DNA of 7,013 nucleotides from an uncultured Geobacteraceae bacterium (GTDB taxonomy: Bacteria > Desulfobacterota > Desulfuromonadia > Geobacterales > Pseudopelobacteraceae): assembly GCA_903879825.1 (NCBI GenBank), contig CAIRND010000536.1, positions 1-7,013 of the forward strand, in the 5' to 3' direction. Every line of letters begins with the position of its first letter. The stretch's first letter is position 1. This document shows positions 1-5,074 of the stretch, piece by piece. The position numbers were made by a program, and so were the translations under genes. The notes beneath the pieces were generated by a model. It was not told the DNA's origin and ran no database searches. It saw only the letters and a list, made by a program, of their open reading frames with translations.

Positions 1-582
1 CTGCATCCAGGAGGTTATCAAGCCACCACCAAGCACAATTTTGTGTGCCGGATGGTTTTTTCTGACGAAGCCGATCATGGCAAAGGTGCACAGCGCCTGA
101 CTGAGGTAGTTGAGCGAAAAACCGACCGTTGCGACTCCGGCGAGAAGCTCCGGCAGGCGCTGGCTGAAATAGGGGAACAATGGATTGCGCTCAGGATGGC
201 GTGCTGCAGCACACAGATCAGCGCTGCGTAAGGGCGAAAGGGTGGCATCTTGATAGTCGGCCAGCCCAATTACGATACCGTGCCCGGCAGCAGAAAGTGA
301 CAGAATACGGTTAAGATCGCTGACTGCACGGCGGTAGCGGTCGGGAGATTGGTAGGTTGTGATGTCACGCAGAGCGGCCAGGTTGCGTACCCGTCCGGCA
401 CCGGCCCGGCGGCTCCAGGTGTCAGTGGCAACCAGTGGCTGCTCCAACAGCCAGAGCTGGCCTTCAAGGTTGGCATCAAGCAGACGGCACGGCACGCCAT
501 GAGCTTTCAGCGAGGCTGATAAGCGGGCTATGCCGGCCGGCGGTTCACACGCTTTGGCGAGTGGTGGAAAAATGAGCAGCAT
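1..582 (-). CDS. B12-binding radical SAM protein, N-terminal part (runs off left edge)
   Basis: The minus-strand frame is open from an ATG at 582 to the window edge, giving 194 residues without a stop. The start is fixed because the same frame has a stop at 603-601, which is the stop of the upstream lipoprotein gene, and no other start lies between. Residues 1-8 (MLLIFPPL) and the following PPAGIARLSASLKAHG form the first strand and helix typical of the cobalamin-binding domain in BchE-like radical SAM proteins. A later stretch, VGFSLNYLSQAL (residues 153-164) followed by KIVLGGGLITSW (181-192), matches the end of that Rossmann-like domain. The CxxxCxxC iron-sulfur motif would lie beyond the edge and is not seen, so the radical SAM assignment is inferred from the N-terminal domain. 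The gene lies 18 bp after the lipoprotein gene and has no clear Shine-Dalgarno, so translational coupling is likely. The substrate is unknown. Confidence 0.82.
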   Translation of the reverse strand, partial: MLLIFPPLAKACEPPAGIARLSASLKAHGVPCRLLDANLEGQLWLLEQPLVATDTWSRRAGAGRVRNLAALRDITTYQSPDRYRRAVSDLNRILSLSAAGHGIVIGLADYQDATLSPLRSADLCAAARHPERNPLFPYFSQRLPELLAGVATVGFSLNYLSQALCTFAMIGFVRKNHPAHKIVLGGGLITSWMQ

Positions 583-600
583 GCAGCCGGTACGGGCCGG

Positions 601-1689
601 TTACTGATACTGAATGTAGAGCGGCTTCGGATTCAGCTTAAGCACTTCCTGAGGCGTCAGCAGCGGATCACCTTTCTTGGTGTCATTGTGATAAAAGAGC
701 TTGAATCCGGTATATTGCACCGGTTCTGACACAACATAATCCTTGTACGAATCCCGCTTCAGCCAGGATGCACCCCAGCCATCCATATGCATGACAATCT
801 GAACCTCGGGACGGATCACTATGCTTTTTGAATTGGTAACGCCACCTCGGGTGAACCGGTGTACGGTAAACACTTTGGGCGGCAGATTGTATTTTTTCAC
901 CAGGTCCTTCAGATAACCGGACGCAAAATTAATGTCAGCCGCATCATAAGTACCGATCTTCTTGCCTGGTTTTTTACCGCTTTTTATCAGATTAAATTCC
1001 GGATCGATTCCCAAGTGAACATCGGGGTTTTTGAGAATCCATTCAAAGCGGGGCAGGACCGTACGGATATCGTCATGACCGGTTTGAATATCGATAAACA
1101 TGACGGCTCCCGCTTCTTTGGCCCAGCCATATACCTGATTGACAACTTTATCCGGCATGATCATCCGGTATTTATTATCCTTGCCGGGTGCCCCCTGTGC
1201 AACAACAGCAATCAGGTGCAGTGCCGGCTGTACCGGCGTTGCCGGGTCGGCAGCCTGCCACTTGGCCACTTCACCTTTCAGGCGGCGCAGCATATCATCC
1301 TTGGGAAATTCGCCAAGTGCCCCCATTTTTTTCGAAAGGGGGTTACCGTAATAGGCCACAATACGTTTGGAAGGAAGGATCGAACCGGGCAGCGGAGCGG
1401 GGCACTTTACCGGCCAACCGCATTGTGCGGCGTACTCCGGACTCTCACCTGCGTTATATTTTATCTTGGGGGCGGCGGCTTTACGAGTAGCGCTGGTCTG
1501 TGCCGCAAAGATCTTGGCTTTCCTGGTAGCGGTTGTCGTTGCGGCAAAGGCTAATTCTGTAACCCGAAGCTCGGCAGCTTTTTTTATCTTCGCCTCTGCT
1601 TCGAGCTTGTTATTATCTGTGCATGCGCCAAGAGTACACACAACAAAAACCAGCAATGATACAACAAATAAGTTACGGTGGCATTTCAA
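601..1689 (-). CDS. Lipoprotein with Ala/Lys-rich linker and probable TIM-barrel-like domain
   Basis: The protein has 362 residues from a TTG start. The frame extends upstream to another TTG at 1728, but the TTG at 1689 is preferred. It has a good AGAAGGAG ribosome site nine bases upstream, and it puts a compact signal peptide (MKCHRNLFVV, then a hydrophobic core) directly before a lipobox, TLGAC, with Cys23 as the lipidated residue. Residues 24-80 are an Ala/Lys/Thr-rich linker containing a 13-residue tandem repeat. Cys90 and Cys96 could form a disulfide. The body (about 108-362) begins RIVAYYGNPLSKKMGALGE and contains strand-ending acidic positions such as MFIDIQTGHDD (Asp200) and LGIDPEFN (Asp229, Glu231). 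This resembles a glycoside-hydrolase-like barrel, but I cannot name a family or substrate. It is probably anchored to a membrane facing the periplasm or the cell surface. It sits between a small acidic protein gene and a radical SAM gene in one apparent operon. Confidence 0.85.
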   Translation of the reverse strand: MKCHRNLFVVSLLVFVVCTLGACTDNNKLEAEAKIKKAAELRVTELAFAATTTATRKAKIFAAQTSATRKAAAPKIKYNAGESPEYAAQCGWPVKCPAPLPGSILPSKRIVAYYGNPLSKKMGALGEFPKDDMLRRLKGEVAKWQAADPATPVQPALHLIAVVAQGAPGKDNKYRMIMPDKVVNQVYGWAKEAGAVMFIDIQTGHDDIRTVLPRFEWILKNPDVHLGIDPEFNLIKSGKKPGKKIGTYDAADINFASGYLKDLVKKYNLPPKVFTVHRFTRGGVTNSKSIVIRPEVQIVMHMDGWGASWLKRDSYKDYVVSEPVQYTGFKLFYHNDTKKGDPLLTPQEVLKLNPKPLYIQYQ

Positions 1690-1698
1690 GCGGCAGTA

Positions 1699-1706
1699 CT
1701 CCTTCT
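1699..1706 (-). promoter_or_regulatory. Ribosome binding site deciding the TTG start of the lipoprotein
   Basis: On the minus strand this reads AGAAGGAG, with nine bases between it and the TTG at 1689-1687. It supports the shorter reading of the lipoprotein, whose N-terminus then looks like a normal lipoprotein signal peptide. The upstream TTG at 1728 would put a charged 13-residue extension before the signal peptide. Confidence 0.75.
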
Positions 1707-1740
1707 CTCTGTGTGATGGCCTTGTCAAACTCCGATACCG

Positions 1741-1968
1741 TTACAACTCTTCCAGATCGTCAATCAGAAAATCCTCGGCATCAATAACATCTTTAACCTT
1801 GTTTACAAGGGCATCCGGCCACTCTCGTATTGACAATCTGGTCAGTATCTTCGACTCCTCAAACGTCAAATCCACGTCTTCAGGCAGCAGATCTGCAATT
1901 TCACTTGCCCAGCGTGTTTCATGCGCCGTTAAAGGCGCCACCAGCAATTCACTCATCGATTTTTCCAT
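1741..1968 (-). CDS. Small acidic protein of unknown function (75 aa)
   Basis: The ATG at 1968 is preceded by GAGGAAACAG, a good ribosome site. A second in-frame ATG at codon 5 lacks one, so the longer form is preferred. The 75-residue product is strongly acidic, with 20 Asp/Glu against 7 Lys/Arg, and ends in a run of acidic residues (DAEDFLIDDLEEL). It has no signal peptide, no membrane segment and no cysteine, so it is probably cytosolic. The pattern LTFEESKILTRLSIREWPDALVNKVKDVID is compatible with amphipathic helices. I recognise no family. It is the first gene of an apparent minus-strand operon, 51 bp ahead of the lipoprotein gene. The fair codon composition, ribosome site and operon position argue that it is real. 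Confidence 0.7.
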   Translation of the reverse strand: MEKSMSELLVAPLTAHETRWASEIADLLPEDVDLTFEESKILTRLSIREWPDALVNKVKDVIDAEDFLIDDLEEL

Positions 1969-2068
1969 CTGTTTCCTCGTCTTTGCGCACGTTTTTTTCG
2001 GCTGGTAAAAGTACAGGTAAAAACGATTACAGACAAGCGCTATTTTAAGATACTATTTGACAAAAGAG

Positions 2069-2084
2069 TGTGAAGTGTGTCACC
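2069..2084. promoter_or_regulatory. CRP/FNR-family-like palindrome
   Basis: The site reads TGTGA-N6-TCACC and differs from the CRP consensus TGTGA-N6-TCACA by only the last base. It lies in the divergent region, centred about 30 bases before the likely ychJ transcription start if TAGAAT at 2094 is the -10. It also overlaps the weak minus-strand -35 candidate. That position would suit repression of one or both directions better than classical activation. It may be a binding site for a CRP/FNR-superfamily regulator, but a single short match can arise by chance. Confidence 0.4.
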
Positions 2085-2143
2085 AAAACGGCATAGAATC
2101 ACGAAAATACCAAGACTGAATGCATGCGATACCCTCATTCACC

Positions 2144-2149
2144 AAGGAG
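2144..2149 (+). promoter_or_regulatory. Ribosome binding site of ychJ
   Basis: AAGGAG sits six bases before the ATG at 2156. It selects this start over an in-frame ATG at 2120, which would add twelve residues ahead of the SEC-C motif that normally begins the family. Confidence 0.8.
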
Positions 2150-2155
2150 AAAACT

Positions 2156-2638
2156 ATGACTATATGTCCCTGCGGAAGCGGGAATACCTATGCTGACTGT
2201 TGTGAACCCATTATAACGGGTAACCAGCACGCACTCACCGCCGAACAACTTATGCGCGCCCGCTATTCAGCCTACGTCTTCACCGAAATGGATTTCATTT
2301 TTAACAGCACCCATTCTGAACACCGCCAGGGCTATGACCACGCCGGCACGAAAGAATGGGCTGAATCGGCCGAATGGCAGGGGCTTGAGATCATCAGTAC
2401 GGACAGAGGAGGGGCTGACGATTCTATCGGTGAGGTTGAATTTATTGCCCGCTTCAGTGAAAAAGGCGAGAACCGTGAGCATCACGAAGCGGGGCAGTTC
2501 AAAAGAAAAGAGGGCCACTGGTATTTTACCGAAGGGAAAATGGTTCGCCAGAAGCCGCTGGTAGCAACAAAGATCGGACGTAATGACCCATGCACCTGTG
2601 GAAGCGGCCTTAAATACAAAAAATGCTGCGGGAAATAA
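2156..2638 (+). CDS. ychJ: YchJ family (UPF0225) protein with two SEC-C motifs
   Basis: The protein has 160 residues, close to the roughly 150 of E. coli YchJ. It opens with a zinc-binding SEC-C motif, CPCGSGNTYADCC (residues 4-16; Cys4, Cys6, Cys15, Cys16), and closes with a second one, GRNDPCTCGSGLKYKKCC (residues 141-158; Cys146, Cys148, Cys157, Cys158). Between them lies the YchJ core, with the family-typical LTAEQLMRARYSAYV (27-41), an EWQGLEI segment, and VEFIARF (94-100), which is an NTF2-like fold in this family. The SEC-C motif was first described at the C-terminus of SecA, where it binds zinc and SecB. Whether YchJ touches the secretion machinery is not established. The gene stands alone between a divergent operon and the convergent ubiE gene, so it is probably monocistronic. 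The family assignment is secure; the function is unknown. Confidence 0.93.
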   Translation: MTICPCGSGNTYADCCEPIITGNQHALTAEQLMRARYSAYVFTEMDFIFNSTHSEHRQGYDHAGTKEWAESAEWQGLEIISTDRGGADDSIGEVEFIARFSEKGENREHHEAGQFKRKEGHWYFTEGKMVRQKPLVATKIGRNDPCTCGSGLKYKKCCGK

Positions 2639-2652
2639 TACGGGGATAATTA

Positions 2653-2686
2653 TTTATACAGGCGGCCATAGAGCCGCCTGTATAAA
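2653..2686. terminator. Perfect 14-bp hairpin between convergent genes; likely bidirectional terminator
   Basis: The left arm TTTATACAGGCGGC (2653-2666) pairs perfectly with GCCGCCTGTATAAA (2673-2686) across a six-base loop, CATAGA. It lies midway between the stops of ychJ (2638) and ubiE (2705), which are convergent, as expected for a shared terminator. Neither side has a true T-run, only three Ts or As at the stem base. It may therefore terminate weakly or mainly protect transcript 3' ends. Confidence 0.65.
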
Positions 2687-2704
2687 GAGGTCAGTAGATG
2701 TTTT

Positions 2705-3415
2705 CTACTCTTTTTCGCCAACATAGATAGTAGCAATGCCAAAGGTAAGTTCATGGAGGTGAACGTTTTTGAAACCGGTTTCGGCGATCATACGGGAGAA
2801 TTCTTCCTGTGAAGGAAATTCAAGTACTGAGTCGGGAAGATATTTATAAGCATTGTAGCGCGAGAAAAGCCCACCAACAACTGGCAGGAGACGTGTGAAG
2901 TAAAAATAGTACAGCTGCCTGAACAGCTGCGAACGCGGCGTGGAGAATTCCAGTATAATCATCCGACCACCGGGAGCCAGTACTCGCCACATTTCTGCCA
3001 ATCCCAGTTTCCTGTCAACTACATTTCTAATTCCAAAAGCGATAGTAACCGAATCAAATGTATCATTGGCAAAGGGCAGGTCTTCGCAGGGGGCAACTTT
3101 GAGATCGATCCTGTCCGCGTATGGCGATGCAGCGACCTTGACATCCCCGAGCTCTACCATCTCCTTACAAAAATCAGCTCCGGTAATCCTCACCGACTTT
3201 GGAGTTCGCAGTGCAATTTCCAATGCCACATCGCCGGTGCCGGTTGCCACGTCCAAAATGCGGGAACCTTCACGATATTTGAGCAACTGTACAGCTTTTG
3301 TTCGCCAGCGCCGGTCAATCCCACAGCTCAATAGCCGGTTAAGAAAATCATAGCGGGGAGCAATCGCTCCGAACATCTGCTGAATTTTTTCGCCTTTATC
3401 AGAAAGCCTGAACAT
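2705..3415 (-). CDS. ubiE: Demethylmenaquinone methyltransferase UbiE/MenG
   Basis: The 236-residue protein uses S-adenosylmethionine to C-methylate demethylmenaquinone, the last step of menaquinone synthesis. In organisms with ubiquinone it also methylates the benzoquinol precursor. Family marks are the N-terminal signature RYDFLNRLLSCGIDRRWR (21-38), the SAM-binding glycine motif ILDVATGTGDVA (53-64), the acidic Asp81 at the end of the second strand, the conserved TIAFGIRNVVD (124-134) and the RVLAPGG motif (144-150). Length is typical. The ATG at 3415 has only a weak GGAAA ribosome site. No other menaquinone gene is in view, so it appears to be a single-gene unit, transcribed divergently from cdaA and ending at the shared hairpin. 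The menaquinone role is preferred over the ubiquinone role by inferred taxonomy only. Confidence 0.95.
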   Translation of the reverse strand: MFRLSDKGEKIQQMFGAIAPRYDFLNRLLSCGIDRRWRTKAVQLLKYREGSRILDVATGTGDVALEIALRTPKSVRITGADFCKEMVELGDVKVAASPYADRIDLKVAPCEDLPFANDTFDSVTIAFGIRNVVDRKLGLAEMWRVLAPGGRMIILEFSTPRSQLFRQLYYFYFTRLLPVVGGLFSRYNAYKYLPDSVLEFPSQEEFSRMIAETGFKNVHLHELTFGIATIYVGEKE

Positions 3416-3438
3416 TCGTTTCCACTACCTTTTAACAG

Positions 3439-3467
3439 ATTTAAGTGCTATAAAAATTGCGTGTCTA
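3439..3467 (-). promoter_or_regulatory. Predicted sigma-70 promoter of ubiE
   Basis: On the minus strand TAGACA (3467-3462, five of six -35 consensus bases) is followed after 17 bases by TTAAAT (3444-3439, four of six). Transcription would begin near 3432, leaving a short leader before the ATG at 3415. One of three GTGCTA hexamers lies inside the spacer, so a protein bound there would block this promoter. Confidence 0.5.
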
Positions 3468-3488
3468 TGTAGCACATATAACGTGCTA
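3445..3488. repeat. Three GTGCTA hexamers in the ubiE/cdaA divergent promoter region
   Basis: GTGCTA occurs at 3445-3450 and 3483-3488 on the plus strand, and as its complement TAGCAC at 3470-3475. The last two form an inverted repeat, TAGCAC-N7-GTGCTA. Centre-to-centre distances are 25 and 13 bases. The cluster covers the ubiE promoter spacer and lies upstream of cdaA, so it looks like an operator for a dimeric regulator controlling one or both genes. No known consensus is recognised. Confidence 0.4.
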
Positions 3489-3519
3489 TTCACCAGAAAA
3501 AACGAAGTAAGTATACTCC

Positions 3520-3524
3520 AGGAG
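3520..3524 (+). promoter_or_regulatory. Ribosome binding site of cdaA (GTG start)
   Basis: AGGAG lies ten bases before the GTG at 3535. It supports the GTG as the true start. The next in-frame ATG (codon 16) would cut through the first membrane segment and has no such site. Confidence 0.65.
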
Positions 3525-3534
3525 CCGTCCAAAA

Positions 3535-4950
3535 GTGATCCCTACCATCCGGATTCAGGATATTGCAGACATCCTGATTATGACATTTCTGCTGTACCAG
3601 TTATATTCCTGGTTTCGTGGGACACGCGCTATTCAGGTACTTCTTGGACTCGGCATCGTAACCCTTATCTATTTTGCCACCCGCTTTCTTGATCTCTATA
3701 TGACAAGCTGGGTTTTGCAAGAGCTTGGCACCGTACTCATTATTCTTATCATCGTCGTATTTCAAACCGAAATACGCCAGACGCTGTATCGTTTCAGCCT
3801 TCTGCGCCATATACTTGATAGTCGCGAGGAGACACAGCACAGTCAATTTCAAGACATTGCCGAAACGTTATTTCGGATGGCGACCAATAGAACCGGGGCA
3901 CTAATCGTCTTCCAAGGCAATGAGTCACTTCACGAACTGATGACAAACGGTGTGGTCATTGACAGTGAAATATCCCCTCAAATGCTTGAATCAATTTTTT
4001 ATGATGGGGCTCCGTTTCATGATGGAGCAGCACTCATAACCAACGGCAGAATCCAAAAGGCAGCCTGTCATCTGCCGCTCTCAGTCAATCCGGATATTCC
4101 GCAGCATCTCGGAACCCGCCACCGGGCAGCCCTTGGATTGTCGGAACGCAGTGATGCGGTAATTGTCGTCATATCTGAGGAACGTGGCGAAGTTTCTCTG
4201 GTAACAGCCGGAAAACTGCAACGTATGGACACGACCACCCAGCTGATTATGGCACTGGATGATTTACTCAGATGTGAATCCCCATCCCCACGTATTACGA
4301 TGAGGCAACGTATTTTTTCCAACCTGCTTCCAAAGGCTTCGCTCCTGCTTGGTGTGTGCGTTTTTTGGGTGTTAATAACAACCCGCCAGGGACAGATTAC
4401 GACAGTATCAGCTCCGGTGAGATTGCACGGTGTTCCTGATGGCATAGTGCTGCTCCACACACTGCCTGAAGAGATAACCGTTCAGGTAAAATCGATGTCA
4501 AGCCTGGCCCCTCCACCTTCTAAGCTGGACCTGACGGCCGAGATTGATGCATCCAGAATAACGGAAGGGGTGACGACTATACGGGTAACCCATACCAACA
4601 TTACCGCTCCGTCCGGCATGACCATCTCATCGATTTCACCTTCCAGCGTGAGGATTTCAGCAGAGAAAAAAATTCGAAAAAATGTTCCGATAAAAGTGAC
4701 GCTGAAAGGTCGCCTCCCAGCGGGATTAACGTCCCAGAACATCACCTGTGAACCGGCAACGGTTGACATTGAGGGCCCACTCAGTCAAGTTTCACAGATT
4801 ACTTCACTCGCTACGGAAGATATAGACGCCAGTAAATTAAAACGAGGGACATCTTATCAAAAAAGTTTATCCCTCCCGGATAAACAGATTTCCGTACTTC
4901 GTGATGCTCCGATAACGATCAAACTTTCCGCACGAGGCAAGCACAAATAA
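3535..4950 (+). CDS. cdaA: Diadenylate cyclase CdaA fused to YbbR repeats
   Basis: The 471-residue membrane protein makes cyclic di-AMP from two ATP. Three N-terminal membrane segments (about 8-27, 32-51 and 62-78) lead into the DAC (DisA_N) domain (about 100-240). This carries both catalytic motifs: DGA (163-165, within YDGAPFHDGA) and RHR (195-197, within LGTRHRAALG). A fourth hydrophobic segment (about 266-283) follows. The rest, about 288-467, is outside the membrane and holds two YbbR-type repeats (about 290-377 and 382-466). In Firmicutes, YbbR repeats belong to CdaR, a separate membrane protein that regulates CdaA. Here enzyme and regulator are joined, with the DAC domain predicted cytosolic and the YbbR part periplasmic. 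The gene is divergent from ubiE, starts with GTG, and no glmM is visible next to it. A cdaA promoter was not found with confidence. All catalytic motifs are intact, so it should be active. Confidence 0.95.
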   Translation: MIPTIRIQDIADILIMTFLLYQLYSWFRGTRAIQVLLGLGIVTLIYFATRFLDLYMTSWVLQELGTVLIILIIVVFQTEIRQTLYRFSLLRHILDSREETQHSQFQDIAETLFRMATNRTGALIVFQGNESLHELMTNGVVIDSEISPQMLESIFYDGAPFHDGAALITNGRIQKAACHLPLSVNPDIPQHLGTRHRAALGLSERSDAVIVVISEERGEVSLVTAGKLQRMDTTTQLIMALDDLLRCESPSPRITMRQRIFSNLLPKASLLLGVCVFWVLITTRQGQITTVSAPVRLHGVPDGIVLLHTLPEEITVQVKSMSSLAPPPSKLDLTAEIDASRITEGVTTIRVTHTNITAPSGMTISSISPSSVRISAEKKIRKNVPIKVTLKGRLPAGLTSQNITCEPATVDIEGPLSQVSQITSLATEDIDASKLKRGTSYQKSLSLPDKQISVLRDAPITIKLSARGKHK

Positions 4951-4957
4951 CAAACCA

Positions 4958-4975
4958 TTGGCACCCTTATTGCTT
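4958..4975 (+). promoter_or_regulatory. Sigma-54 promoter of the LysM-NlpC/P60 gene
   Basis: The sequence TTGGCAC-CCTTA-TTGCTT matches the sigma-54 consensus TGGCAC-N5-TTGCW, with the invariant GG and GC separated by the required ten bases. Transcription would start near 4985, about 90 bases before the hydrolase ATG. It starts just eight bases after the cdaA stop. Sigma-54 promoters need an enhancer-binding activator. I could not identify its site, which would lie in the 3' end of cdaA. Confidence 0.75.
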
Positions 4976-5005
4976 AGATACAACAGCAACTTAATGCAAC
5001 AATGA

Positions 5006-5034
5006 TTGACTTTTTGGATTAGTTGTTATATAAA
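5006..5034 (+). promoter_or_regulatory. Sigma-70 promoter of the LysM-NlpC/P60 gene
   Basis: TTGACT (5006-5011) and TATAAA (5029-5034) each match five of six consensus bases and are separated by the ideal 17. The start would be near 5041, leaving about 34 bases to the ATG. It lies downstream of the sigma-54 promoter, giving a tandem arrangement: basal plus inducible transcription is the simplest reading. Confidence 0.65.
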
Positions 5035-5065
5035 CCGATCCTTCTTTATCAAATCTAAAACGTCT

Positions 5066-5070
5066 GGAGG
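5066..5070 (+). promoter_or_regulatory. Ribosome binding site of the LysM-NlpC/P60 gene
   Basis: GGAGG lies four bases before the ATG at 5075. It fixes the start there. A longer frame from a TTG at 5006 would overlap the -35 box and put 23 residues ahead of a complete signal peptide. Confidence 0.75.
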
Positions 5071-5074
5071 GAAC

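Larger units (their letters stand above)
1969..2155. other. Divergent intergenic region between the acidic-protein operon and ychJ
   Basis: This AT-richer stretch of 187 bases must hold the promoters for both directions. On the plus strand a TAGAAT (2094-2099) is a plausible -10 box for ychJ but lacks a convincing -35 at normal spacing. A perfect TTGACA at 2057-2062 has no good -10 at 16-18 bases. On the minus strand GTGACA (2083-2078) and TCAAAT (2060-2055) are 17 bases apart and could be a weak promoter for the acidic-protein operon. Nothing here can be called with confidence except the palindrome listed separately. Confidence 0.4.

Noticed and set aside
75..500. Short minus-strand open frames in the first 500 bases
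   Set aside because: They are out of frame with the continuous 194-codon radical SAM reading frame that runs from 582 to the edge and shows clear family motifs.
859..1554. A 231-codon plus-strand open frame
   Set aside because: It lies entirely opposite the lipoprotein gene, has no recognisable domain and no ribosome site, and its composition looks like an antisense shadow.
2120..2155. Upstream ATG extending YchJ by 12 residues
   Set aside because: It lacks a ribosome site, while the ATG at 2156 has AAGGAG and matches where the family begins.
2905..2935. Direct repeat of CAGCTG-containing octamers within ubiE
   Set aside because: It is explained by two nearby Gln-Leu codon pairs in the protein (QLFRQLY) and is too short to mean anything on its own.
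3489..3517. TTCACC-N17-TATACT as a sigma-70 promoter for cdaA
   Set aside because: Spacing is ideal, but transcription would start on top of the AGGAG ribosome site at 3520-3524, leaving no usable leader.
3703..3743. A second sigma-54-like TTGGCAC element near 3725, within cdaA
   Set aside because: The -12 element is missing at the required spacing (the bases read TCATT instead of TTGC) and it lies within coding sequence.
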